Shown: positions 50,068 through 58,314 of the stretch, one piece after another
How the letters are laid out: each line of letters starts with the position of its first letter
How positions within the stretch are numbered: position 1 is the stretch's first letter
NCBI RefSeq assembly: GCF_003719305.1
Contig: NZ_RARC01000041.1
Location: forward strand, 1 to 58,314
DNA length: 58,314 nucleotides
Reading direction: 5' to 3'
DNA from: Mycolicibacterium stellerae
GTDB taxonomy: Bacteria > Actinomycetota > Actinomycetes > Mycobacteriales > Mycobacteriaceae
Notes under the pieces: generated by a model
The model's database searches: none
The model's input: the letters and a program-made list of their open reading frames with translations, nothing else
Told to the model about the DNA's origin: nothing
Made by a program: the position numbers and the translations under genes

Positions 50068-51291
50068 TCAGGTGAGAACGAGGGCTGGCACGTCTGCCTT
50101 GTGGACGACCTCGTTCGGGATCTTGAAGAGGTCGATCATGTTGCCACCCATGACTTTTCGCTGGCCCTCTTCGTCGAGGCCCTGTAGGTCGTCGACCAGC
50201 TTGGTCGGTTCGGCCAAGCCTTCCGGGTGGGGCCAGTCGGAGCCGAAGATCACCCGGTCGACTCCACACAGCTGCGCCATCTGGGCGAAGTCGTCCTCCC
50301 AGAAGGGCGCGACGTACACGCAGCGACGGAAGGCCTCGATCGGATCCTCAAGGAAGCCCTGCGGCATCTTCGAGTAGACGCTCTTGAACTGCTTGAACAG
50401 GTAGGGCACCCAGTCGGCGCCGTTTTCGATCGACAGGATGCGCAGATCGGGGTTGCGGGTCAGCGCGCCGTGGCAGACCAGCGCGGCCATGGTGTCCTCG
50501 ATGGGCCGCTTGCCCATCGCGACCATCCGGAACGAGGTGGGCGCGAACGGCTTGAACTCGTCGCCGGGCTCCCAGTCGTTGAGATATTGCGAGTAGCCGC
50601 TGTCGGAGGCGTGCATCGACACGGGGATGCCTGCCTTTACGCATGCGTCCCAGAACGGATCGAATTCTTCAAGGCCCAACGAACGGGTGCCCCGGTAGCC
50701 GGGCACCGGCGCCGGCCGGACAAGCACGGTCTTGGCCCCGCGCTCCAGGCACCACGCCAACTCCTCGAGTGCGCGATCGACGACGCCGAGGTTGATGACC
50801 GGGGTGGAGAAGATCCGGTTCTCGTAGTTGAACTGCCAGGTCTCGTACATCCATTCGTTCAGCGCGTGAACGATGTCGAGGATCAGGTCGGGATCGTCTT
50901 TGAGACGCTCTTCGACGAGGCTGGCCAGCGTCGGAAACATCAGCGTGTAATCGAGGCCGAGCGCGTCAAGAACCTCCAGCCGCGCGGCCGGATCACGGAA
51001 CGCGGGGATCGCCTTCATCGGCTTGCCCATCACCTCGCGGTAGCTCTTGCCGCCGCTGCCATGCCGGAAGTACTCCTCCTGAGCGCCGGGCCTGGCGACG
51101 ACCTCGAACGTCGGGTTGGGGATGTAGTCGCTGACGACGTTGCGCACCATGATCTTGGTGCGGCCGCGGACGTCGATGTAGTCGATGACGCCCTTGCGGT
51201 GTTCCGGCAGGAACTGGGTGAGTGCCTCTTTGGGCTCGTAGAAGTGGTTGTCGGCGTCGAACACCGGATACGGAAGCTCGCGGGCTGCCAT
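50068..51291 (-). CDS. Amidohydrolase-2 family protein
   Basis: This 407-residue TIM-barrel protein begins YPVFDADNHFYEPKEALTQF (D-x-D-N-H, like the amidohydrolase 2 HxH equivalent) and has IPVSMHASDSGYSQYLND, LSIENGADWVPYLFK and IFGSDWPHPEGLAEP with the terminal metal-binding Asp. Proteins of this group are common in mycobacterial steroid and aromatic catabolic clusters and often decarboxylate or hydrolyse acyl products. It heads the operon with two acyl-CoA dehydrogenases; a perfect palindrome lies 32 bases before its start. Confidence 0.88.
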   Translation of the reverse strand: MAARELPYPVFDADNHFYEPKEALTQFLPEHRKGVIDYIDVRGRTKIMVRNVVSDYIPNPTFEVVARPGAQEEYFRHGSGGKSYREVMGKPMKAIPAFRDPAARLEVLDALGLDYTLMFPTLASLVEERLKDDPDLILDIVHALNEWMYETWQFNYENRIFSTPVINLGVVDRALEELAWCLERGAKTVLVRPAPVPGYRGTRSLGLEEFDPFWDACVKAGIPVSMHASDSGYSQYLNDWEPGDEFKPFAPTSFRMVAMGKRPIEDTMAALVCHGALTRNPDLRILSIENGADWVPYLFKQFKSVYSKMPQGFLEDPIEAFRRCVYVAPFWEDDFAQMAQLCGVDRVIFGSDWPHPEGLAEPTKLVDDLQGLDEEGQRKVMGGNMIDLFKIPNEVVHKADVPALVLT

Positions 51292-51322
51292 GTGCGCCTC
51301 CTGAAAGACTTGTCGGGCTGCT

Positions 51323-51341
51323 GTGGTAATGACATTACCAC
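51323..51341. promoter_or_regulatory. Perfect palindrome GTGGTAATG-A-CATTACCAC, probable TetR operator
   Basis: Nine-base arms match perfectly around one base. It lies 32 bases upstream of the amidohydrolase-FadE operon and its core GGTAATGACATTACC is repeated with one change before the TetR gene (52027-52041). The TetR protein encoded at 51391 is the obvious ligand. Confidence 0.8.
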
Positions 51342-51367
51342 GGCTGGACCAGCGAAAACACCACCCC

Positions 51368-51386
51368 CCGAGAAGGCCCTTCTCGG
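51368..51386. terminator. Hairpin after the TetR stop codon
   Basis: CCGAGAAGG-C-CCTTCTCGG forms a nine-base-pair stem just five bases past the end of the minus-strand TetR gene. It has no U-tract, but its position suggests it insulates the amidohydrolase promoter from the TetR transcript. Confidence 0.6.
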
Positions 51387-51390
51387 CAGG

Positions 51391-52026
51391 TCAGACGGGG
51401 TTGCCTCCGTTGACGAGCGCTGCGATGCAGAAGTCGTAAATGTGGTCGGCTTCGACGGGAACGCCGCTCAACTCGGCGCCGAGAACCTGCAGCCGCATGG
51501 CGCCGAGCGCCGTCTGCATGATCAGCGCGGCGGTGGCGTCGACGTCGAGGCCGTCGCGAAACGAGCCGTCGGCGATCCCGCGGTTGATGATGTCCTTGAT
51601 GAGCCCGTGCACGGGGGATATCACCCGGGCGTACTCGCGTGGCAGTGCCTCGGCCAGGTGGTCGTTGTAGTAGGTAAGTCCGCGGTTGACCTTGTCCTGA
51701 GTTGTCGTCTCAGCCGGTGTGCATATCCGGTCGATCAGCACGCGGATGGCGGCGACGGGAGGCAGTCCTTCGGTGTCCTCGCGCCACTTTCGTGTCGACT
51801 CGGACATGATCTTGTCGATCAACGCCAGCAGCAACTCGTCCTTCGTGGAGAAGTGCTGGTAAAAGGACCGCAGTGAGGTCTTCGAGCGCTCGACGACCTC
51901 CAAGACGGTGAAGTCGGTGCGGCCGGTTTCGCCGAGGATCGCCAGCGCCGAGCGCATGAAGCGGCGCTCGCGCGGTTCGGTCTCGGCGCCGACCGTTCCC
52001 GTGGGTCTCCCGCTCGACTTCGCCAT
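51391..52026 (-). CDS. TetR-family transcriptional regulator
   Basis: The 211-residue repressor has the TetR helix-turn-helix (FMRSALAILGETGRTDFTVLEV, then VERSKTSLRSFYQHFSTKDELLLAL) and an all-helical C-terminal ligand domain. It lies between the amidohydrolase-FadE operon (downstream on the same strand) and a divergent thioesterase gene. A near-identical palindrome occurs next to its own start (52027-52041) and before the operon (51323-51341), so it probably controls itself, the operon and perhaps the thioesterase in response to an acyl-CoA or steroid-derived intermediate. Confidence 0.92.
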   Translation of the reverse strand: MAKSSGRPTGTVGAETEPRERRFMRSALAILGETGRTDFTVLEVVERSKTSLRSFYQHFSTKDELLLALIDKIMSESTRKWREDTEGLPPVAAIRVLIDRICTPAETTTQDKVNRGLTYYNDHLAEALPREYARVISPVHGLIKDIINRGIADGSFRDGLDVDATAALIMQTALGAMRLQVLGAELSGVPVEADHIYDFCIAALVNGGNPV

Positions 52027-52041
52027 GGTAATGACGTTACC
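52027..52041. promoter_or_regulatory. Palindrome GGTAA-TGACG-TTACC, probable TetR operator
   Basis: It abuts the start codon of the TetR gene and matches the core of the 51323-51341 palindrome at 14 of 15 positions. It lies 33 bases before the divergent thioesterase start, so one site could serve both genes. Confidence 0.75.
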
Positions 52042-52074
52042 GGTTTTGCGGTTGCTCGGTTAGTGTTCCCTCTC

Positions 52075-52959
52075 ATGACGACAGACTCAGCGCAAGCGCA
52101 GTGGACGGTGCAGGCACTGCTCGACCTGTTTGATGTGCAACCCGATGGCGAGAACCGCTTCATCGCCGAGACCGGACCCGCAGGCGAAGACGAGCGGCAG
52201 GTTGTCGAGGGCACCCAGGTGCTCGCGCAGATCATCGTGGCCGCGGCAAAGCGCTTCCCGGAGAAGTCGGTGCGTTCGGTGTACGCGGTGTTCGCGCGCG
52301 CGGTGATGGTCGGTGCCGGTCCTGTCGAGCTGGAGATCGACGTCGTCGGCGAGGGCCGGTCGACCGCGACGGCCGTCGTGTTTGCAAAGCAGAACGGGAA
52401 GCGCTGCATCACCGCGACGATCCTCGCCGATGTGCCCACCGCCGACGTGATCCGTCATCAGCTGACCCGCCCACAGGTCGCCGCGCCCGCCGACGCGAAC
52501 GTCTCCGAGATGCCGATGGCCGGCCGCCAGTTGCGACTCGTCGACGTCGTCGACGTCAACAGCCCCGACGAGGTAGGCCCGCCGGAACTGTATGCCTGGC
52601 TGCACTACGACCCGATTCCCGAGCGTGCCGACCTGGCCAAGGCGTTGATCGCGTACTTCACTGGCCACCTTGGGATTTCGACCACCATGCGTGCTCACGA
52701 AGGAATCGGCACCAGCCAGTCGCATCTGACGGTTTCCACCGCGCCGATGACGGTGTCGGTGAGCTTCCACGAGCCGGTGGTTTGGAAGGGATGGATCCTG
52801 TACACGCACGAGAGCACGCAGGTCGGCTCGGGCATGTCCTACGTCCGCGGCGCCGTACACACCGAGGAGGGCGAGCTGATCGCGTCGTTCACCCAGGACG
52901 CACTGATCCGCCCGCTGCGCACAACGGACACCGCGATCAAGGAGCAGTCGCGGCTGTGA
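52075..52959 (+). CDS. Acyl-CoA thioesterase, TesB-like double hot-dog
   Basis: The 294-residue protein resembles TesB-type thioesterases: an N-terminal hot-dog with GTQVLAQIIVAAAKRFPEKSVRSVYAVFARAVMVG, and a C-terminal half with YAWLHYDPIPERADLAKALIAYFTGHLGISTTMRAHEG and a final SMSYVRGAVHTEEGELIASFTQDAL-like sequence. It would release free acid from an acyl-CoA, fitting the neighbouring FadE operon. I choose the ATG at 52075 over the in-frame GTG at 52063; neither has a strong ribosome site. It is divergent from TetR with a palindrome between. Confidence 0.85.
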   Translation: MTTDSAQAQWTVQALLDLFDVQPDGENRFIAETGPAGEDERQVVEGTQVLAQIIVAAAKRFPEKSVRSVYAVFARAVMVGAGPVELEIDVVGEGRSTATAVVFAKQNGKRCITATILADVPTADVIRHQLTRPQVAAPADANVSEMPMAGRQLRLVDVVDVNSPDEVGPPELYAWLHYDPIPERADLAKALIAYFTGHLGISTTMRAHEGIGTSQSHLTVSTAPMTVSVSFHEPVVWKGWILYTHESTQVGSGMSYVRGAVHTEEGELIASFTQDALIRPLRTTDTAIKEQSRL

Positions 52960-53051
52960 CAGCGAATGCGAACCTTTACATATTCGAGTAGAAGTGTCAC
53001 GCTGGGATGTGTCGCAGCCTGGACACCCGCTCGTCGAGATTGGACCCCGCT

Positions 53052-53596
53052 ATGTCGTCGCAGACCTACCGCACACATTCGGCGGCCCGGGCTCGGGCGC
53101 GCACCAGCAGCGTGCTGCAGCACGAGATGACCGTCGTCGCATCCGGCGTCGCCGACGTGGTGTCATCGACCGGCGGCTGGCTGTATGACCGCAGGATGGC
53201 CGGCTGGAAGGTCAATGTTCTGGTCGCCGACCGCACCGGCGAACGCGCACTGCGGATACTGGGCGCCGACGTGCTGGACCTGAGTGGGGATCTCGAGGCG
53301 ATCACCGACGATCCCGACCGGGCCGCCACCCTGGCCGTCGCCGCCGACGTGTACGCCGCCGACGGTCGTGTCCGGCGGTTCGTCTCGAGCTCGGACCGGC
53401 GCCGCGCCGAAGTGGCGCTGTGGGGCGACCCCGGCTCGCTGGGCGAGGACGTCAGCGCAGTCTCCTACCGGCTGAGCGGCGCTGCGCGGGCGTTCAAGGC
53501 GCAAGCGCTGCTGGCGGTGGGGCTGCCGTCCGCATCGGTGGCATCGACGGAAGCGTTGTTCCGCTTCGGTGTGACCGCGCTCGCGTCGGTCGCCCG

Positions 53597-53600
<4 letters not shown>
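53052..53600 (+). CDS. Hypothetical protein
   Basis: This 182-residue protein has no recognised domain. Its first 50 residues contain a strand-like MTVVASGVADVVSSTGGWLYDRRMAGWKVNVLV and the rest is Ala-rich and probably helical (VAADVYAADGRV; GLPSASVASTEALFRFGVTALASVAR). I start it at the ATG at 53052; the frame is open from 53007. It stands on its own strand between the thioesterase and the convergent SDR operon, overlapping the SDR stop by four bases. Confidence 0.7.
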
Positions 53601-54413
<813 letters not shown>

Positions 54414-54421
<8 letters not shown>

Positions 54422-54932
54422 GGTCGACATCGTGCGCGTGATGGACGATGTCATGCAAGTGATAGACCGCAATCGACGCGACTGTGAACTCGCTGCCGTT
54501 GCTGCGCAACCCGCGCCTCGACCATGCGTCGGGCGGCACGTGCTCATACGTGTCGGCCACCACGCCCGCCGCATCGACGAGTTCCGATGTGACGACAACG
54601 GGGTCCTGTGAGCCGTAGTCGTCTTCGACGGCGGTCACATCCTGGTCCCAGTTGGCAAAGCGCGGCTCGTCCTCGCCGAGCATCAGCGCGACGCGGTCGT
54701 TGAAGATCCGGTGCACGTCTCGAACGTGGCAGCCGTACTCCAGCGCCGACCACACGTCGGCGCGTGGCCGCACGGTGACGTCGGTGGCGCTGAGCCGCCG
54801 AGGCCATTCGGCAGCGTCTGCCCTGATGCGGCCTGCGACCTCGGTGTGGCTCACCGCGGACCCGTCGAATCCGCATTCGGGGCAGGGCTGCGATAGGACC
54901 CAGGTCCAGTCCTTGGTGTCGGGCTCGATCAT
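54414..54932 (-). CDS. DinB-superfamily protein
   Basis: The 172-residue protein fits the DinB/mycothiol-dependent maleylpyruvate isomerase four-helix group: CPECGFDGSAVSHTEVAGRIRADAAEWP, VWSALEYGCHVRDVHRIFNDRVALMLGEDEP, and a C-terminal SIAVYHLHDIVHHAHDV with histidines suited to a metal site. Family members are metal-dependent and often use mycothiol. The ATG at 54932 overlaps the MBL stop; the longer frame to 55007 is not used. It is the middle gene of an MBL-DinB-SDR operon. Confidence 0.85.
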
Positions 54933-55606
54933 GCTGCCAGTCTTGCAGCCACCTCGCGGATCCGTTCGCCCGCTCCGGATTCGATCGGCTCGCCGTGTCC
55001 GAAGCATGCCGTCTCGACGTCGAGTGCCGCCAACCGCTTGAACGACGCGACCGCGCGCGACCGGTCCTGGTTGAACACCCCGAGCATCACCGATCCGACG
55101 TTGGCGATGGTGTCGCCTGCGAACAGCACACCGTGTTCGGGCAGATGCACGGCGACGCTGCCCTCGGTGTGCCCGGGTATCGCGAGCACGTGTGCGCCGC
55201 CGCCGAAGTCCAGCACGTCGCCATCGTTGAGTTCCTGGTCGACGGGCACCGCGGGAGCAGCGGCGGGCAGCCCGGCCGAAACCCGTTCGAAGATGGGGAT
55301 CTCCCAGTCTTCGAACATCGCAGGCGGCATCTGTGCGCCTGCGGTGATATAGGCGGCGTCTCCTGCGCCCGCCATCACAGCCGCCCCGGTCGACTCACGC
55401 AGCTCTGCGGCAGAACCGACATGGTCGACGTGGCCGTGCGTCAACACGATTCGGTCGATGCCAGGCACAGCGGCTGCGATCTCGGTACCCGATCCCGGCG
55501 CGCCCGTGTCGACCAGCGTGGCCGAATCGCCGTCGCGCCAGACGTACAACTGCCAGCCGTTGATGCGCAGCATGGTCAGGTTCGGAGTGACGGCCAGCGA
55601 TTCCAT
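54929..55606 (-). CDS. Metallo-beta-lactamase-fold hydrolase
   Basis: The 225-residue MBL protein has VLTHGHVDHVGSAAELR, AIPGHTEGSVAVHLPEHGVLFAGDTI and CFGHGEPIESGA, the typical metal ligands. It probably hydrolyses a thioester or lactone-type bond; the neighbouring DinB-like and SDR genes suggest a small catabolic or detoxification route involving mycothiol or mycofactocin. It begins the three-gene operon on the minus strand, with a four-base overlap to the next gene. Confidence 0.88.
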   Translation of the reverse strand: MESLAVTPNLTMLRINGWQLYVWRDGDSATLVDTGAPGSGTEIAAAVPGIDRIVLTHGHVDHVGSAAELRESTGAAVMAGAGDAAYITAGAQMPPAMFEDWEIPIFERVSAGLPAAAPAVPVDQELNDGDVLDFGGGAHVLAIPGHTEGSVAVHLPEHGVLFAGDTIANVGSVMLGVFNQDRSRAVASFKRLAALDVETACFGHGEPIESGAGERIREVAARLAA

Positions 55607-55647
55607 TGTCTGACCGTATGGCCGCGAGGCGGGGTAGCGAAAGCGGG

Positions 55648-57306
55648 TCAGCTAGCGGCGAAATCGGCGAGAAGCGCCGACCTGAGCACATCGAGCGGCA
55701 GACCGCCCAGATCAAGTGCGCGGCGGTGGAATTCCTTCAACGACGTTCCGCGACCAACCAACTCGTCGCGCAGCTGTTGCCAGATCCGCTGCCCGATCGC
55801 ATAGGACGGCGCCTGGCCCGGCCAGCCGAGATAGCGGTCCAGCTCGAAGCGGAGGTTCGCCTCGGCCATCGCGCTGTGAGCCTGCAGGAACACCCACGCC
55901 TTGTCGGCATCCCATACGCCGCCATCCGGGGCCGTCATGCCGCAGTGCACACCGATGTCGATGACCACGCGCGCTGCCCGGAACCGTTGCGCATCAAGCA
56001 TTCCCATTCGGTTTCCGGCGTCGTCGAGCCATCCGAGCTCGGCCATCAACCGCTCCGCGTACAGCGCCCAGCCCTCGCCGTGCCCCGACACCCAGCAACC
56101 CAGCCTGCGCCACCGGTTGAGCTGATCGGCCAGCACGACGGCCCTGCCGATCTGTAGGTGATGACCGGGGACACCTTCGTGGAAGACCGTGGTGGTCTCC
56201 TGCCAGGTGTGGAAGTCATCCTTGCCCGGCGGCACCGACCACCACATCCGACCGGGCCTACTCAGGTCTTCGGACGGGCCGGTGTAGTAGATGCCCCCGG
56301 TCTGCGTCGGCGCGATCCGGCACTCAAGGGTGCGCAACGGCTCGGCGATCTCGAAGTGCGCGTCGGCCAGCGCGTCCACCACCCGGTCGGATAGGTCCTG
56401 CATCCACTGCTGCAGGGCGTCGGTGCCGTGCACGACATACCGCGGCTCCTCGTCGAGCCGGCGCAACGCCTCCGCGACCGATGACCCCGGGTAGAGTCGG
56501 TGCGCTATCGACTCCTGTTCGGCGACAATGGATTCCAGTAGGTCCAAGCCCCATTCATAGGTCTCGTCGAGATCTACCACGGCGCCCAGATACAAACGTG
56601 AAAACAGTCGATAGGCTTCGCGGCCGAATGCGTCATCGCCACGGGCCGCCGGACCGACGTCGTCGCGCAGCACGGCGGCCAGCCTGCTGTAGGCGTCGGC
56701 CGCCGCCGATGCCCGCTGCGCAAGCTCGGCACGCAGCGCCCCGTTGGTCGGGGCGGCGTCGGCCACCATGTCGACGAACAGCTGCTGGATCTGGCCTGCC
56801 TGTTCGATCCCTCGCCCCACCTGCCGAACCGCGGGTCGGTGTCCGGTGGCGACAGCCGAGCGCAGCGCCGCGGCGTAACCATCGACGCGGTCGGGCACGC
56901 GGGAAAGGCGCTCGCTGATCATCCGCCAGTCGTCGTCGGTGTCCGTCGGCATCAGGTCGAAGACATCGCGCATCGACTGCAGCGGCGAGGCGATCACGTT
57001 CAGTTCGCCGACGTCGAGTCCCGCGTCGTTCAGCTCGATCTGGACGCCGAGTCGTTCCCGCATGGCGGCGAGTGTCACGACGTCGACGTCGTCCTCGGGG
57101 GCGACGCCGTCCAGCTCGCGTAGGGCGGCGCGAGCGGCATCGGCACGTGCGGCCACACCGTCGGGGGAGTAGTCGGTGATGTCGGTGTCGTATTCACCGC
57201 CGTGACCGACGATGCCCATTTCGGTTGCCGCGCAGGGATCAAGCGCGGCATACGTCGCGAGATAACGTTCGGCTACGGCATCGACCGCTGTCGCGCGCCT
57301 ACCCAA
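55648..57306 (-). CDS. DUF885 family protein, predicted zinc metallopeptidase
   Basis: The 552-residue protein is a DUF885 member: it has the zinc-peptidase-like motif VFHEGVPGHHLQIGRA (HExxxGHH), SGHGEGWALYAERLMAELGW and the C-terminal QAPSYAIGQRIWQQLRDE. Such proteins resemble M2/M3-type thermolysin-fold oligopeptidases, but no substrate is known. The N-terminal 30 residues of the longest frame (to 57396) lie inside the upstream gene and are low complexity, so I place the start near the TTG at 57306; this is not certain. It overlaps the end of the other zinc peptidase gene, suggesting coupled translation. Confidence 0.82.
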   Translation of the reverse strand: MGRRATAVDAVAERYLATYAALDPCAATEMGIVGHGGEYDTDITDYSPDGVAARADAARAALRELDGVAPEDDVDVVTLAAMRERLGVQIELNDAGLDVGELNVIASPLQSMRDVFDLMPTDTDDDWRMISERLSRVPDRVDGYAAALRSAVATGHRPAVRQVGRGIEQAGQIQQLFVDMVADAAPTNGALRAELAQRASAAADAYSRLAAVLRDDVGPAARGDDAFGREAYRLFSRLYLGAVVDLDETYEWGLDLLESIVAEQESIAHRLYPGSSVAEALRRLDEEPRYVVHGTDALQQWMQDLSDRVVDALADAHFEIAEPLRTLECRIAPTQTGGIYYTGPSEDLSRPGRMWWSVPPGKDDFHTWQETTTVFHEGVPGHHLQIGRAVVLADQLNRWRRLGCWVSGHGEGWALYAERLMAELGWLDDAGNRMGMLDAQRFRAARVVIDIGVHCGMTAPDGGVWDADKAWVFLQAHSAMAEANLRFELDRYLGWPGQAPSYAIGQRIWQQLRDELVGRGTSLKEFHRRALDLGGLPLDVLRSALLADFAAS

Positions 57307-58192
57307 GGTCGCGCGTGGCGAAGGTGTCGCACTTGTTCGGATCGCCGGTCTGGTATCCGATCGTGAACCACTTCTGTCGTTGCTCGGAAGATCCATGCGT
57401 CCACGACTCGGGGTTCACCCGGCCGGTCGCCTGCTCCTGGATCCGGTCGTCGCCCACCGACGCTGCCGCGGACAGCGCGTCGGCAATGTCCTTGTCGCTC
57501 AACGGCTCGAGGAACGGTACGTCGGTGCCCTCCTGCTTTGTGATCGCCGCGTAGTGCGCCCAGACACCCGCATAACAGTCGGCCTGCAGTTCGGTACGGA
57601 CGCCGTTACCGCTGGAACCTTGCGCGCCCTGCTGTGCACGGCCGAGCGTGCCCTGGAGATCCTGCACATGGTGGCCGAACTCGTGGGCGACGACGTACTC
57701 CTGCGCGAACGGGCCTCCGCTGGAACCGAACTGGGTGCGCAGCACGTCGAAGAAATCGGTGTCGAAGTACGCCGTCTGGTCGGGAGGGCAGTAGAACGGG
57801 CCGACGTCGCTGGTCGCCGGACCGCATTGGGTATCGACAGACCCGCTGAACAGCTCGACCCGTGGCCGGGTGTAGCCGCGTAGCAACTGTTCCCACACCG
57901 CGTCGACAGAGTTGCCCGTCGCCACCACGCGGCACTGCACGATGTTGTTGGCGTCTTCACCGGTTTTGCACTGGCTCAGGTCGAATCCGGGCGCCTCGAC
58001 ACCGGAGTCCGTGTAGGACCCCTGGTCCTGCGGGATAACCGAGTCGGGATTCACTCCGAGCAACAGCGCGATAACCACGATGATCAGACCGCCGAAGCCA
58101 CCGCCGATTGCCATTCCGCGGCCGGGACCCCGGCCGCCTCCGCTGGTCGACGTGGTGCTGGTGTCGATCTGCATACCCTCGTTGAAGGTCAT
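57299..58192 (-). CDS. Neutral zinc metallopeptidase (YpfJ/DUF4344 type), membrane-anchored
   Basis: The 297-residue protein has a Gly/Arg-rich start, one membrane helix (GGGFGGLIIVVIALLLGVNP) and an extracytoplasmic domain with FYCPPDQTAYFDTDFFDVLR and the catalytic VVAHEFGHHVQDLQG (HExxH), ELQADCYAGVWAHYA (third zinc ligand Glu/Asp region) and a terminal WTHGSSEQRQKWF. It is of the YpfJ 'putative neutral zinc metallopeptidase' family. I choose the ATG at 58192 (MTFNEGMQIDT) over the longer frame. It is the first gene of the operon with the DUF885 protein. Confidence 0.9.
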   Translation of the reverse strand: MTFNEGMQIDTSTTSTSGGGRGPGRGMAIGGGFGGLIIVVIALLLGVNPDSVIPQDQGSYTDSGVEAPGFDLSQCKTGEDANNIVQCRVVATGNSVDAVWEQLLRGYTRPRVELFSGSVDTQCGPATSDVGPFYCPPDQTAYFDTDFFDVLRTQFGSSGGPFAQEYVVAHEFGHHVQDLQGTLGRAQQGAQGSSGNGVRTELQADCYAGVWAHYAAITKQEGTDVPFLEPLSDKDIADALSAAASVGDDRIQEQATGRVNPESWTHGSSEQRQKWFTIGYQTGDPNKCDTFATRDLG

Positions 58193-58222
58193 GAGTTCAG
58201 CTTTGCACACTACGATTCTGGC

Positions 58223-58314
58223 GTGGCAGTTGTTGCCGGACATTCCACCGTCGTGCACACGGCTTCGGGGGATCTGCGGGGCACGACCGAGGGTGGGGTC
58301 GGGGTCTGGCGTGG
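58223..58314 (+). CDS. Type B carboxylesterase, N-terminal fragment
   Basis: The window ends inside this gene. The GTG at 58223 opens a frame reading VAVVAGHSTVVHTASGDLRG, followed by a G-x-W-R-G that matches the conserved beginning of type B carboxylesterases/para-nitrobenzyl esterases. It is divergent from the zinc metallopeptidase. Only about 30 residues are visible, so the catalytic triad cannot be checked. Confidence 0.7.
   Translation, partial: MAVVAGHSTVVHTASGDLRGTTEGGVGVWR

Overview
The window is a high-GC actinobacterial chromosome segment, almost certainly from a rapidly growing mycobacterium (Mycolicibacterium type). Three observations support this: frequent GTG starts and ATGA/GTGA overlaps; two mycobacterial-type LexA boxes (TCGAAC-N4-GTTC); and a gene order that, from memory, follows the M. 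tuberculosis Rv2606c-Rv2578c block in inverted orientation. The shared backbone is pdxS-tesB-pdxT, yebC, ruvCAB, the fadD9/car-type carboxylic acid reductase, gabT, yajC-secD-secF-(solute-binding lipoprotein)-apt-relA, ppiB, a glyoxalase-II-like hydrolase, hisS and the Rv2578c-type radical SAM gene.

Layout. 1-1742: vitamin B6 synthesis (pdxS end, pdxT) with an acyl-CoA thioesterase. 1746-6345: accessory cassette between pdxT and yebC with a degenerate GGDEF membrane protein, an FrsA-like hydrolase, and an FAD monooxygenase divergent from a TetR regulator around a long inverted repeat. 6422-9985: yebC, a dehalogenase-like hydrolase divergent from a TetR gene, and an MscS channel. 10116-12754: SOS-controlled ruvCAB and a small membrane protein. 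12769-22360: carboxylic acid reductase, an active-type GGDEF protein, a membrane protein, an orphan PrrB-like sensor kinase, a MarR/hydrolase pair and gabT. 22536-30621: Sec auxiliary genes, an SBP-like lipoprotein, apt and the stringent-response gene relA. 30605-33518 (minus): an operon of two exported cyclophilins and a truncated SecD paralogue. 33617-36590: hydrolase, hisS, amidohydrolase. 36585-38245: Tat-lipoprotein metallo-beta-lactamase with a membrane protein. 38354-43157: complete urea-type ABC importer urtABCDE. 43363-45397: secreted protein and two poorly characterised genes. 45637-47672: SOS box, radical SAM gene and esterase. 47674-52959: amidohydrolase/acyl-CoA dehydrogenase operon, its TetR regulator and a thioesterase sharing a TetR operator. 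53052-58314: unknown protein, an MBL-DinB-mycofactocin-type SDR operon, two different zinc-peptidase-like genes and the start of a carboxylesterase.

The most unusual parts are the single-channel-less SecD paralogue co-transcribed with two membrane-anchored cyclophilins (a candidate extracytoplasmic folding module), the duplicated TetR palindromes around the amidohydrolase/FadE operon, the SOS-box-driven radical SAM/esterase pair, the orphan PrrB-like kinase, and the pair of GGDEF proteins, one of which has lost its catalytic signature. No tRNA, rRNA, CRISPR array, insertion sequence or prophage was seen, and no gene-free stretch exceeds 300 bases. Family assignments come from reading motifs and from memory of homologues, not from searches.
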